A stretch of DNA of 64,000 nucleotides from positions 1-64,000 of the forward strand of contig NZ_CANRMB010000003.1 in assembly GCF_947631635.1 (NCBI RefSeq), read 5' to 3'. Below are positions 50,044 to 58,667 of this stretch, piece by piece (the first letter of the stretch is position 1; the number at the start of each line of letters is the position of its first letter). This stretch comes from an uncultured Dysosmobacter sp. Its GTDB lineage: Bacteria; Bacillota; Clostridia; Oscillospirales; Oscillospiraceae. A program made the position numbers and the translations under genes. A model generated the notes under the pieces. The model did no database searches. It was not told the origin of the DNA and worked only from the letters and a program-made list of their open reading frames with translations.

Positions 50044-51072
50044 ATGGCTATCAAAGTGGGTATCAACGGCTTTGGCCGGATCGGCCGCGTGGCACTGCGG
50101 ATCATGGTGGAGCGGGGCTGCAACAGCTATCAGATCTGCGGCATCAATCTGCGGAATGCGGACTTGGATTATATGGTCTATCAGGTGAAATATGACTCTG
50201 TTTTTCGGACGTTCCAGGGCAGCGTGGAGCGGGATGACCAGCATTTGATCCTCAATGGAAAGAAGATCCGGGTATACAGCGAGAGCGACGCCTCCCAGCT
50301 CCACTGGGACGACTGCGGCGCGGAATACATCATCGAGTCCACCGGCGCCTACAACACCACGGAAAAGGCATCCATCCACCTGGCGGGCGGCGCGAAAAAG
50401 GTGGTGATCTCCGCCCCCTCCAAGGACAACTGCACGCCCACCTTTGTCATGGGCGTCAACCACAAGAAGTACAGCCCGGAGATGGACGTGGTCTCCAACG
50501 CCTCCTGCACCACCAACTGCCTGGCCCCCATGACCAAGGTCATCAACGACACCTTCGGCATCCGGCAGGCGCTGATGTCCACCATCCACGCCGCCACCGC
50601 CAAGCAGAAGGCTGTGGACGCCCGTGCCGGCCGGGACTGGCGGACAGGCCGCAGCGTGCTGGGCAATATCATCCCCTCCTCCACCGGCGCTGCCAAGGCG
50701 GTGGGCGAGGTCATCCCGGAGCTGAAGGGCCGCATGACCGGCATGAGCTTCCGGGTGCCTACCAACGATGTGTCCGTGGTGGACCTGACCGCGCGGCTGA
50801 TCCAGCCGGCCAGCTACCATGATGTGTGCGTGGCCATGGAAAACGCCGCGCAGAACAGCATGAAGGGCATCATCACCTGCACCCGGGACCAGGTGGTCTC
50901 CTCGGACCTGACCGGCTTTTCCCAGACCTGCATCTTTGACGAGACGGCGGGCATCATGCTGGACGACGATTTTGTGAAGCTCATCGCCTGGTACGACAAC
51001 GAGTGGGGCTATACCAACAAGCTCCTGGACCTGATCGCCCACATGCACGAGGTGGACACGCAGAACGCCTGA
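50044..51072 (+). CDS. gap: Glyceraldehyde-3-phosphate dehydrogenase, type I
   Basis: 342 residues. NAD-binding GINGFGRIGR at the N terminus; the active-site loop is SNASCTTNCLAP with the catalytic Cys; catalytic His in STIHAATAKQK; C-terminal WYDNEWGYTNKLLDL. It converts glyceraldehyde-3-phosphate to 1,3-bisphosphoglycerate in glycolysis. The ATG at 50044 gives the standard N terminus MAIKVGING; an ORF start 60 bases earlier lies on the promoter's operator and is rejected. Monocistronic, followed by a MITE-like repeat. Confidence 0.95.
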   Translation: MAIKVGINGFGRIGRVALRIMVERGCNSYQICGINLRNADLDYMVYQVKYDSVFRTFQGSVERDDQHLILNGKKIRVYSESDASQLHWDDCGAEYIIESTGAYNTTEKASIHLAGGAKKVVISAPSKDNCTPTFVMGVNHKKYSPEMDVVSNASCTTNCLAPMTKVINDTFGIRQALMSTIHAATAKQKAVDARAGRDWRTGRSVLGNIIPSSTGAAKAVGEVIPELKGRMTGMSFRVPTNDVSVVDLTARLIQPASYHDVCVAMENAAQNSMKGIITCTRDQVVSSDLTGFSQTCIFDETAGIMLDDDFVKLIAWYDNEWGYTNKLLDLIAHMHEVDTQNA

Positions 51073-51265
51073 TATAGTCAACGCAGTTGAAAAGGGGCAC
51101 AAGCTCCTTTTCAACCGGCGGAACTTTGGCCCACCGGCGCGCAAGGCGCGTGTGCGGTTCCTATTGAAGGCAGGCACAGAGGGCCGTATATGAGGTCTGC
51201 AACGCTGCACAGCAGCGCTGCATGGAAAAGAATCTTTTGAATTCTTTTCCACTGTGCCGACTATA
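51073..51265. repeat. MITE-like element with terminal inverted repeats
   Basis: It begins TATAGTCAACGCAGT and ends ACTGTGCCGACTATA; the ends match as inverted repeats TATAGTCnnnnCAGT. Inside are GTTGAAAAGG/CCTTTTCAAC near the left end and GGAAAAGAAT/ATTCTTTTCC near the right end. No ORF. It starts at the base after the gap stop codon. TA at both ends suggests TA target duplication. Confidence 0.6.
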
Positions 51266-51268
51266 AAA

Positions 51269-51302
51269 ACACGTCCCGGAGGCCCCCCCCTCCGGGACGT
51301 GT
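51269..51302. terminator. Strong terminator between gap and the NYN gene
   Basis: A 14-bp stem (51269-51282 with 51289-51302), C-rich loop. On the minus strand it is followed by TTTTTATAG, so it ends the NYN gene; it may also stop gap transcripts. Confidence 0.85.
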
Positions 51303-51306
51303 CTGT

Positions 51307-51918
51307 TTATGCGTTTTCTTTTTCCGGGACGGCCTTTTTCCGGCGGTAGTTCCGCCGGGGACGGGCCGCCTTTTTCTCCGGTTCCGCGGACTCCGGCGCT
51401 TCCGGTCCCTGAAAAACGGTTTTCAGGTGGTTGTACAGCGCTTCGCCCTGGGCGGCGCCGTATTCCTTCACCAGGGCGTTGCACAGGTCCTGCCGGGTGG
51501 CGGCCTTCAGCACAAAGGGCAGGTGCAGGCAGTCCTCGATGGAGGGGCGCAGGGCCACCTCCTGGAAGGCGTCGGCATACCGGGCCCGCAGGGCGTCGAT
51601 GGAGGCCGCGTAGCCCTTGTCCTGGCTGATGACATAGGCATAGTCCGCCGCCCGCTTCCCCACCAGCACGCCCAGCTCTGTGATGATCTGGAAGTCGATG
51701 GAGTTCTTGCCGCCCCGGACGCTCTCGATATACTGGACCTCGGCGCGGGTCCCGGCGCAGAGCTTTTGGATCTTGGCCAGCGCCAAGCCGCTCTTTTGGT
51801 AAAAGACCAGGACGGCGTCCTGCTCGGAGAGCATATCGATGCCCTTCAGGCCGGTGCCGATATTGTTGTCGCCGTCCACTAAAAATATCATTTTCATAGA
51901 GTTTACAGATTCCTTCAC
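51307..51918 (-). CDS. NYN/PIN-like domain protein
   Basis: 203 residues. MIFLVDGDNNIGTGLKGID gives the first acidic site, KNSIDFQIITELGVLVGKR the second, and YAYVISQDKGYAASIDAL the third, as in NYN/PIN nucleases. The C terminus is Lys/Arg-rich (ARPRRNYRRKKA), suiting RNA binding. It starts at a GTG eight bases after GGGAGG. That site can pair with ACCTCC just upstream, so initiation may be controlled. Confidence 0.75.
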   Translation of the reverse strand: MKESVNSMKMIFLVDGDNNIGTGLKGIDMLSEQDAVLVFYQKSGLALAKIQKLCAGTRAEVQYIESVRGGKNSIDFQIITELGVLVGKRAADYAYVISQDKGYAASIDALRARYADAFQEVALRPSIEDCLHLPFVLKAATRQDLCNALVKEYGAAQGEALYNHLKTVFQGPEAPESAEPEKKAARPRRNYRRKKAVPEKENA

Positions 51919-52175
51919 GCGATTTACCTCCCTCTAAGGAGGTTTTATACAGTATAACAAATGCCAGATGAAAAGGCAAGTCCGCGCCGGTGCAGGCTCC
52001 TTTTTGACAGTTGCTGCCGGTAAAAATCCCAGCGGCTTCACAAAGCATCCTTGCCGCAGACAATTTGATTTGATAAAATGAACGCAATCAAGTGGAAGCT
52101 GCCGATACTTTTTTCAAACTGTCTCATTGCATAGAATTGCTGAACGGATTATCTTTAAAGCAGGAGGTGGCTGAT

Positions 52176-52655
52176 ATGGCTGATGAAGATAAGAAGGATT
52201 TTAATGCTATGCTGCATGATAGTAAGGATATGCCAAAGATCCAGACAATTACAGACCCAAAAAGTATTGAGAAATATGGCGGAAGCAGAATGTATTTTGC
52301 GCCGCCGATCGACTATGACAAAGTGATGCGGAAAATACCTTGTGGCAAAATAATCACAGTTGGTAAAATCAGAGAATACTTTGCAAAATTAAGCGGTGCG
52401 GATTTTACAGAACCCATTACAGCCGGAATTTTTGTTTCCATTGCCGCGTGGGCGAGTTATCAGCGCTCCGAAGAAAAAACGCCTTATTGGAGAACGCTCA
52501 AGGCAAATGGAGAACTCAATGAAAAATATCCTGGTGGTATCGAGGCGCAGAAAGAGATGCTGGAGAGAGAAGGACATGTAATCATTCCAAGAGGGCGAAA
52601 AAATATCAGATATTTTTTAAAAGATTATGAGAGTTGCCTTTTTGATTTGAATTAG
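52176..52655 (+). CDS. MGMT-fold protein, alkyltransferase-like
   Basis: 159 residues from the ATG at 52176 (AGGAGGTGGCTGAT upstream). The second half reads as the DNA-binding domain of O6-methylguanine methyltransferases (KIPCGKIITVGKIREYF, then YWRTLKANGELNEKYPGG and MLEREGHVII). The active-site PCHR motif is absent, so it is more like an ATL/YbaZ-type protein. The gene is far more AT-rich than its neighbours, suggesting recent transfer. Confidence 0.75.
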   Translation: MADEDKKDFNAMLHDSKDMPKIQTITDPKSIEKYGGSRMYFAPPIDYDKVMRKIPCGKIITVGKIREYFAKLSGADFTEPITAGIFVSIAAWASYQRSEEKTPYWRTLKANGELNEKYPGGIEAQKEMLEREGHVIIPRGRKNIRYFLKDYESCLFDLN

Positions 52656-52728
52656 CGTATTTATCGGGTAGTTTCATTTTGGGACTGCCCATGCTCCCCG
52701 CCCAACGGAGGGGTGGACCAGTCAAGAA

Positions 52729-52761
52729 AACCCGGGAGGCCGATCCTCGGCCTCCCGGGTT
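52729..52761. terminator. Bidirectional terminator
   Basis: A perfect 15-bp stem (52729-52743 with 52747-52761) between the MGMT-like gene and hpf, which point at each other. Confidence 0.8.
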
Positions 52762-52774
52762 ATTTAGGAATGCG

Positions 52775-53323
52775 TCACTCTTCCTCGCCGGTAACGATCA
52801 GGCCGTAGCCGCCGTTTTTCCGCTGGTAGACGATGCAGAGGCTGTCATCCTCGCTGCTGCGGAACACGAAGAAATCGTGGTCCAGCAGATTCATCTGCAA
52901 AATGGCCTCCTCCGGGCTCATGGGCTTCACGGAGAAGCGCTTGGTGCGGACGATGTTGAACTCCTTCTCCTCTGCGACCTCAAAATCATTGGCAGGGGCG
53001 GGCGGCGGAAAGCCCTCGCTCCGCAGGCGTTTGGACAGGCGGGTCTTGTTCTTCAGGATCTGGCGCTCGATATATCCCACCGCGGCGTCAATGGCGCCGC
53101 GCATATCACCATCCGGCGCTTCCGTCTGGGCACGGAACAGTGTGCCGCCGCCGCGGATCGTGATCTCCACCGTGCACAGGTGGTCTTTTTCCACGGAAAA
53201 AGTCACAAACGCGGTGGTGTCCTCCTCCCGGAAGTAGCGCTCCAGCTTGGAGATCTTTTTCTCAGCGTACTCCTTGATCGAATCGTTCAGAGAGACTTTC
53301 TTGCAGGCGTAGGTGTACTTCAT
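52775..53323 (-). CDS. hpf: Ribosome hibernation promoting factor, long form
   Basis: 182 residues. The N-terminal S30AE domain (MKYTYACKKVSLNDSIKEY, basic helix KKISKLERYF) and the C-terminal dimerisation domain (KRFSVKPMSPEEAILQMNLL, then HDFFVFRSSEDD) make it the long HPF that forms 100S ribosomes in stationary phase. AAAGGAG lies upstream. The longer frame adds 26 residues over the promoter. Confidence 0.95.
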   Translation of the reverse strand: MKYTYACKKVSLNDSIKEYAEKKISKLERYFREEDTTAFVTFSVEKDHLCTVEITIRGGGTLFRAQTEAPDGDMRGAIDAAVGYIERQILKNKTRLSKRLRSEGFPPPAPANDFEVAEEKEFNIVRTKRFSVKPMSPEEAILQMNLLDHDFFVFRSSEDDSLCIVYQRKNGGYGLIVTGEEE

Positions 53324-53547
53324 CGAGATCGCTCCTTTCGTGTGGAAGAGAGGCGGGGTCCTCTCTTTTGTACAGTATAACACATCTGTCGGCTCTTGCA
53401 TAGAGGAAATATGGGAAGTTTTACAAATTGTTCAAGGGTGCGGTCTTTCGACAAAAGCAGTGTAAAAGCGGCAAAAGCTCCTATTTACAAGGAATAGGGG
53501 CGGTGCTATTATGATGAAGGAAGCTTTCCAATATCCCACCCGCTTGG

Positions 53548-53574
53548 GCCGCACGGCGAAAACCGCCGGGCGGC
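53548..53574 (+). terminator. Rightward terminator-like hairpin
   Basis: An 11-bp stem with one mismatch followed by TCTTTTTT on the plus strand. What it ends is unclear: no gene upstream on that strand is convincing. Confidence 0.6.
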
Positions 53575-53596
53575 TCTTTTTTATCCCTATGGAAAA

Positions 53597-53619
53597 ACGG
53601 GACCGCTGTGCGGTCCCGT
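53597..53619 (-). terminator. Terminator of the yab cluster
   Basis: A perfect 9-bp stem (ACGGGACCG with CGGTCCCGT) followed on the minus strand by TTTTTCC, just beyond the yabR stop. Confidence 0.85.
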
Positions 53620-53624
53620 TGGTC

Positions 53625-54119
53625 TTATCTTCTTCTGCGGCCGCCCCGCTTGCCGTCGATGCTGCGGTTCAGATCGGCCATTTTGCCCTCGGAGGAGGAG
53701 AGGAACTGCTTGAGCTTATCCTCAAAGGACTGGTCGCCGGAGGGCGGCAGGGGCTGCTGTGCGCGGCCAAAGGACCGGGGCGGCTGGGCGGGCCGGGGAG
53801 CCGCTGCACCGCCTCCGGCGGCCGGACGGGGTCCGGCGGGGCGGGCGCCCATGGGACGGGGGCCCCGGGGAGCGGGCCGTTCCTGGGGCGGCAGAGCCTT
53901 CTTGATGGAAAGATTGATCTTCCCGTTCTCCGCAGACAGGACCAGGACCTTGACAGTCTGTCCCTCCTGCAGAAAATCGTGTACGTCGTTGACAAAGGTG
54001 TTGGCGATCTCCGAGATATGTACCAAACCGGACCGCCCGCCCTCCAGGGCGACAAACGCGCCGAATTTGGTGATGGTGGTCACCTTGCCCTCCAGAATGC
54101 TCCCAACCTGCGGCTCCAT
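53625..54119 (-). CDS. S1-domain RNA-binding protein, YabR-like
   Basis: 164 residues. Residues 1-75 are an S1 domain (VGSILEGKVTTITKFGAFVA, then SGLVHISEIAN). The rest is Pro/Gly/Arg-rich with an RGGRRRR end, a disordered RNA-binding tail. The position after divIC matches yabR in Bacillus. I start at the ATG at 54119 by homology; the ribosome site is not well placed for it. Confidence 0.85.
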   Translation of the reverse strand: MEPQVGSILEGKVTTITKFGAFVALEGGRSGLVHISEIANTFVNDVHDFLQEGQTVKVLVLSAENGKINLSIKKALPPQERPAPRGPRPMGARPAGPRPAAGGGAAAPRPAQPPRSFGRAQQPLPPSGDQSFEDKLKQFLSSSEGKMADLNRSIDGKRGGRRRR

Positions 54120-54239
54120 ACAGTAACTTGTTTCTCCTTCCATGATTTTCGCTGTTCTTAAATCTTGAGAACAGCCATCAAAAAAGACCGATGCCGGCGC
54201 ACGCGGAAAGCGGCCGCCATCCTCGTCGCCCGACACCGA

Positions 54240-54551
54240 TCAATTGTTCCTGTTGTAAAACACATATTCGCCCGGAGCGACCCAGCCCAGCTCCTCCCGG
54301 GCGATGTCCTGCATTTTCTCCGGTGTGGGGCCCTCGGCGATGTCCGCAGCAAGGGCGTCATTTTCCTGAGTTTTCGCCTCTACCTGCGCGGCCAGGAGCT
54401 CTTTTCTTTCCTGGGCGCTTTCCACCTGACCGTGGAGGCTGTGCAGCTGCCAGCCGATGGCCACCAGTAGGGTCAGGATCAGGAGCTTTGTGGGCAGGCT
54501 GGCGCGGGTGTGCCGGCGTTTTTGCGCGTGCTTTTTTTGTGTGCTTCCCAT
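54240..54551 (-). CDS. divIC: Septum formation initiator, DivIC/FtsB family
   Basis: 103 residues: a basic cytoplasmic start, one membrane helix (LLILTLLVAIGWQLHSL), a coiled coil, and the conserved EELGWVAPGEYVFY end. It acts in the divisome. The gene order (yabQ before, yabR after) is as in Bacillus. Confidence 0.88.
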   Translation of the reverse strand: MGSTQKKHAQKRRHTRASLPTKLLILTLLVAIGWQLHSLHGQVESAQERKELLAAQVEAKTQENDALAADIAEGPTPEKMQDIAREELGWVAPGEYVFYNRNN

Positions 54552-55014
54552 GCCTGCCGCCTCCTTTGTGTAAGAGTGATCGATACCCAGTTTTTCTTAT
54601 TGTATAGCATTTCCGCGCAAAATAAAAGAGATTTTTTCCGCGTCGGGCCATTTTTTCGCAAAAATTTTTGGCCCAAAGCAGCGGAAAAGACAACAAATGT
54701 ACCAAGTAGGCCAGTGTGTCCGCCCAAAAGGACCACACAGGGCGCAATACCGCGGAAAGCGTGCAGAAGAAAAGCACCGCGCCGCCCACGGCGCCCAGCA
54801 GCACAAAGCCCCGCAGCTGGCCCTCGGCCCGGCGCAGGAGGAACAGGAACATCGTGCTTCCAACGGCCAGACAGTACAGGGTGTCCAGCGGCCCGGTGAG
54901 CCGAGGGAGCCGCAGCCGGAAGGGGCGCAGCAGGTCATACAGCAGTCCGGCGGACAGCCCCAGCAGGATGGACTGGACAAACACCAGCAGCTGTTGGGAG
55001 ATGTAATTCCTCAT
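54358..55014 (-). CDS. yabQ: Spore cortex protein YabQ, extended over divIC
   Basis: 218 residues by the open frame. The N-terminal 125 residues are YabQ-like with four or five membrane segments (LLVFVQSILLGLSAGLLYDL...). The last 65 residues are very basic and of low complexity and are read from bases that also encode the start of divIC in another frame (overlap 194 bases). The ancestral stop may have been lost. YabQ acts in cortex formation in the mother cell. Confidence 0.8.
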   Translation of the reverse strand: MRNYISQQLLVFVQSILLGLSAGLLYDLLRPFRLRLPRLTGPLDTLYCLAVGSTMFLFLLRRAEGQLRGFVLLGAVGGAVLFFCTLSAVLRPVWSFWADTLAYLVHLLSFPLLWAKNFCEKMARRGKNLFYFARKCYTIRKTGYRSLLHKGGGRHGKHTKKARAKTPAHPRQPAHKAPDPDPTGGHRLAAAQPPRSGGKRPGKKRAPGRAGRGENSGK

Positions 55015-55016
55015 CG

Positions 55017-55298
55017 CTATCCGAACAGGCGGCTGAAAAATCCGCCCCGGCTGGTCCCCTGGTCCTCATAGGACACGGAGTCGATGCGGCCGTCCACATG
55101 GAGCTCGCCGCCGTCCAGAGAGAGCTTTCCGATGTGAAGGTCCTCTCCGGTGATGACCAGCGTTCCGGCGGAGGTGGACATGACGATGCCCGTCTCGTCA
55201 AAGCGCTCCACATCCTCCACGCCGGAGACCGTCAGATGCTCCCGCCCCATCAGCTCCAGGCGGTGGGCGGCCTGTGGGATCGTATTATAATCGTTCAT
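55017..55298 (-). CDS. yabP: Sporulation protein YabP
   Basis: 93 residues. HRLELMGREHLTVSGVEDVE and GEDLHIGKLSLDGGEL are the YabP/YqfC signature. It works with YabQ in spore cortex assembly. Confidence 0.92.
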   Translation of the reverse strand: MNDYNTIPQAAHRLELMGREHLTVSGVEDVERFDETGIVMSTSAGTLVITGEDLHIGKLSLDGGELHVDGRIDSVSYEDQGTSRGGFFSRLFG

Positions 55299-55445
55299 TA
55301 CTCGTCCCTCCCTGTCCCATGATATGGGCGGACGGGAGGGAATATGCCTGCCAATATTCCCGGACCGCCGGAAAGGCAGCGCCCGGATGCTTCCCCCGAA
55401 AAGGCGGCTATTGAAAGAACGCCCGCCTTGCTCAGGGAGATGGGA

Positions 55446-55691
55446 TCACCGGCCGATCTCCTTGTACAGCGCGGCGGCGTCAGCCTGCTTCACCGTCTCC
55501 TGGACGGACAGGACCTCCACGGTGACGGTGCGGACGCCGAACCGCAGGGAGATCCGGTCTCCCACCTTCACGTCATAGGAGGCCCGGGCGGGCCTGCCGT
55601 TGACCGTGACCAATCCGTTGTCGCAGGCCTCGTTGGCCACGGTCCGCCGCTTGATGAGGCGGGAGACCTTCAAATACTTATCCAAACGCAT
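55446..55691 (-). CDS. rqcP: S4-domain RNA-binding protein RqcP/YabO
   Basis: 81 residues, starting MRLDKYLKVSRLIKRRTVAN, the S4 domain, with VTVNGRPARASYDVKVGD. The Bacillus homologue helps ribosome-associated quality control (Ala tailing). Order mazG-yabO-yabP as in Bacillus. Confidence 0.9.
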   Translation of the reverse strand: MRLDKYLKVSRLIKRRTVANEACDNGLVTVNGRPARASYDVKVGDRISLRFGVRTVTVEVLSVQETVKQADAAALYKEIGR

Positions 55692-55756
55692 GGGATATCC
55701 TCCAAATAAGGACTGCCGGCACCACAGTGCCGGCAGCCTCAAAATCTGTTCGCCTA

Positions 55757-56032
55757 TTACTTCGCGACGGCGTCCTTCAGAGCCTTGCCAGCCTTGAACA
55801 CGGGCACGACGGAAGCGGGGATCTCGATGGACTCCCGGGTCTTGGGGTTGCGGCCGATGCGGGCGGCGCGCTTCTTCACCTCGAAGGAGCCAAAGCCCAC
55901 CAGCTGGACCTTCTCACCCTCCTTCAGGGCGGCGGTGATGGTGTCCAGAGTCGCGGAGATAACAGCCTCGGCATCCTTCTTGGAGACCTCGGCGCTGGCA
56001 GCGACGGCGTTGATCAGTTCAGCTTTGTTCAT
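55757..56032 (-). CDS. hup: HU-family DNA-binding protein
   Basis: 91 residues, the standard HU length. [20 protein letters not shown] at the start and the [15 protein letters not shown] arm. AGGAGG lies upstream. It sits between mazG and yabO. Confidence 0.95.
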   Translation of the reverse strand: MNKAELINAVAASAEVSKKDAEAVISATLDTITAALKEGEKVQLVGFGSFEVKKRAARIGRNPKTRESIEIPASVVPVFKAGKALKDAVAK

Positions 56033-56097
56033 GGGTCATATCCTCCTAATTGTATCATTTGTTGGATCCAGATCTATTTTCTTAACGCGGAAAGCGA

Positions 56098-56898
56098 TTA
56101 AGACTCTTTTTTGGCCGACTTCCAGAGTGCGGCCAATTCCGCCTCCGTGCAGGCGGAGAGGGGCTTGTCCGCCGCCGTTTCCACACGGCGGAAGCGGGCC
56201 TCGAATTTGTCGCAGGCCCGGTGAAGGGCGTCCTCGGGGTCCACGCCGGACGTCTGGGCGATCTTGCTGGCGATGAACAGGACGTCGCCCAGCTCCTCCC
56301 GAACGCCATGGGGACTGTCGGCAGGTCTGCCGGACTCCATGGCCTCCCGCAGCTCCCGCACCTCTTCCTCCAGCTTGTCCAGAGCGCCGACAGCGTCATG
56401 CCAGTCAAAGCCGGCCTTGGCGGTCTTGCTCTGGATCTTCTCGGACCGCCACAGGGCGGGCAGGGTGTGGGGCACGGATTCGATGGCGTCCGCAGTGGAG
56501 CGCTGGCCCTTTTCTTGGCGCTTCAGAGCCTCCCAGTTCACCAGGACCTGCTCGCTGGTATCCGCCTGCACCGTGCCGAACACGTGGGGGTGGCGGTACA
56601 CCAGCTTCTGCGCCACGCCGTCCACCACGTCGTCCATGGTGAAGCGGCCGCGCTCCGTTTCGATCTGGGCGTGAAAGACCACCTGCATCAAAACGTCTCC
56701 CAGCTCTTCGCACATGGCATGGGGGTCGTCGTGGTCCAGCGCGTCCAGGACCTCGTAGGTCTCCTCCAAAAAGTTCCGGCGGATGGAGTCATGGGTCTGC
56801 TCCGCATCCCAGGGACAGCCGCCGGGAGCGCGGAGGAGCTTCATGATCTCCAAAAAGTCCTCCCAGCCGTAATGAGGCTTACATTGAAAATCTACCAT
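56098..56898 (-). CDS. mazG: Nucleoside triphosphate pyrophosphohydrolase
   Basis: 266 residues with two MazG repeats. The first has GGCPWDAEQTHDSIRRNFLE with the EExxE metal site (LEETYEVLDA) and EELGDVLMQVVFHAQ. The second has REELGDVLFIASKI. It cleans non-canonical NTPs. YabN of Bacillus carries an extra methylase domain, which is absent here. Confidence 0.93.
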   Translation of the reverse strand: MVDFQCKPHYGWEDFLEIMKLLRAPGGCPWDAEQTHDSIRRNFLEETYEVLDALDHDDPHAMCEELGDVLMQVVFHAQIETERGRFTMDDVVDGVAQKLVYRHPHVFGTVQADTSEQVLVNWEALKRQEKGQRSTADAIESVPHTLPALWRSEKIQSKTAKAGFDWHDAVGALDKLEEEVRELREAMESGRPADSPHGVREELGDVLFIASKIAQTSGVDPEDALHRACDKFEARFRRVETAADKPLSACTEAELAALWKSAKKES

Positions 56899-56988
56899 AC
56901 ATTGCCTGCCTTTGCAAGAAATTTCGTTGGAAAACCCTTGAATCTCAAGGATTTTTACTAGCGGGGGCCAAAAGACGGCCCCGCGCCC

Positions 56989-58596
56989 CTATTTTAAGTG
57001 CAGAAGTCTTACAAGCTTTTCGCCGTGGGGCATGGACCGGACGTCCTCCGCCCGCAGGATGCGCAGGGCGATGACCAGCACAGCGTAGACGATGACACCG
57101 GCCAGAATGCCGCACAGGGTGGCGGCGGCATTGGACAGATAGACGGAGCTGCCGGCAAGGGCCCGGCCCGCGAAACCCGCCGCGGCCCAGGCCGCGGCGC
57201 CCATGAGGAGGGACGCCAGAACGGGCTTGGCGAACAGCTGGACATAATGGGGCTTTTTGGCGGAGTATTTCCACACAAAAAACAGATTCAGGCCCACGAT
57301 GACCACGTAGCAGCACAGCGTGGAGATGGGAGCGCCGTGGATGTTGATATCGGGGTTTCCCACCAGCAGGTAGTTCAGGACGACCTTTGTGATGCCGCCG
57401 ATGATGACAGTGATGATGGGGATGCGCTCCTTGCCGTAGGTCTGCAGAATGGCGTTGGTCAGATTCATCAGGCAGATGAAAATACAGGCGATGCCCAGCC
57501 AGCGCATATGAGGTCCGGCGGCCAGCGCGTCGGCCTGCCGGGCGGGATAGAGCATGACCAGGGCGCTGCCGCCCACCACACTGAGCCCCACGCCGGCGGG
57601 GATCGCCAGCACAGCGATGATGCGGAAGGCCGAGGAGACGATGCGGTCCGCCTCCACAGCGTCCTTGCGGGTGATGGCCGCCGCCGCGAAGGGGATCAGG
57701 CTCATGGTGACGGGAAAGACAAAGGAGGGCGGCAGATTGATGAGATTCATGCCGAATTGGTATTGACCGAACAGCGTGGCCGCGGAGTCGGCCAGCTCCG
57801 GGATCGTTTTCAGACGGCCCAATACATTCGAGGTATCGACGAGCGTGATGATGCTCATGGCGGAATTGCTGAGGGTGATGGGGACGCCGATGGCCAGCAC
57901 CTGCCGCATAATGGACCCGCCGCTGTCCGGCACATCCAGGGCCGTGCTCCGGTCCCGGTGGGTCAGCATGTAGACGATCAGGAACAGCATGGACAGGGTC
58001 GTGCCCACGGTGACACCGAAGATGGCACCGGCGGCGCCGATGTCCAGCCCATAGCCCAGCTTCAGGAGATACCAGGCCAGCGGCAGACCGATGCACACCT
58101 TGCAAAGGGCCTCCAGCACCTGGGAGATGGCGGTGGGCGCCATGTTGCCCTGGCCCTGGGTATAGCCCCGCATGCAGGCCAGCAGGCACACGCAGAAGAC
58201 GGCGGGAGCCAGCGCCCGGATCGGCCAGTAGCCCAGCGGCTCATGGATGAGCTCCGCCAGCTGGCCCGCGCCGAAATACATCAGGGCGGAGCCTGCCAGA
58301 CCCAGGATGAAAAACAGCCAGATAGCGGTGCGGAAGATCTTGCGCTTTTGATTCTCCCGGCCCTGGGTCCTGGCCTGGCTGGTGAGCTTGGAGATGGCCA
58401 GGGGCAGACCGGCGGTGGAGATGGTCAGCAGCACATTGTAGATGTTGTAGGCCACGTTGAAATAGGTCTGGCCCCTGCTGCCCACGATATTGCCGAAGGG
58501 GATCTTGTAGACAGCGCCAATGATCTTGACGATGGCCACAGCCGCCGCCAAAATGGCGGCACCGCCCAAAAAGGATTGCTTTTTTTGATTCGACAT
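56989..58596 (-). CDS. MOP-family flippase, SpoVB/YabM-like
   Basis: 535 residues, about 14 membrane helices. SFLGGAAILAAAVAIVKIIG and IPFGNIVGSRGQTYFNVAYN are typical of the SpoVB/YabM polysaccharide and lipid II flippase group. The position before mazG matches yabM in Bacillus. The start at 58596 has GAGG upstream. Substrate not proven. Confidence 0.88.
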   Translation of the reverse strand: MSNQKKQSFLGGAAILAAAVAIVKIIGAVYKIPFGNIVGSRGQTYFNVAYNIYNVLLTISTAGLPLAISKLTSQARTQGRENQKRKIFRTAIWLFFILGLAGSALMYFGAGQLAELIHEPLGYWPIRALAPAVFCVCLLACMRGYTQGQGNMAPTAISQVLEALCKVCIGLPLAWYLLKLGYGLDIGAAGAIFGVTVGTTLSMLFLIVYMLTHRDRSTALDVPDSGGSIMRQVLAIGVPITLSNSAMSIITLVDTSNVLGRLKTIPELADSAATLFGQYQFGMNLINLPPSFVFPVTMSLIPFAAAAITRKDAVEADRIVSSAFRIIAVLAIPAGVGLSVVGGSALVMLYPARQADALAAGPHMRWLGIACIFICLMNLTNAILQTYGKERIPIITVIIGGITKVVLNYLLVGNPDINIHGAPISTLCCYVVIVGLNLFFVWKYSAKKPHYVQLFAKPVLASLLMGAAAWAAAGFAGRALAGSSVYLSNAAATLCGILAGVIVYAVLVIALRILRAEDVRSMPHGEKLVRLLHLK

Positions 58597-58667
58597 GGAG
58601 AGATACCTCGAATTTACACTAAAGATGCGCAAAGGGACCTATCTAATGTATTGCCCGGTCCGGCGCT

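Noticed and set aside
53511-54161. Plus-strand ORF starting MMKEAFQYPTRLG with a weak ribosome site
   Set aside because: A terminator hairpin lies inside its first 25 codons and the rest is antisense of yabR. At most a very short leader peptide; not supportable.
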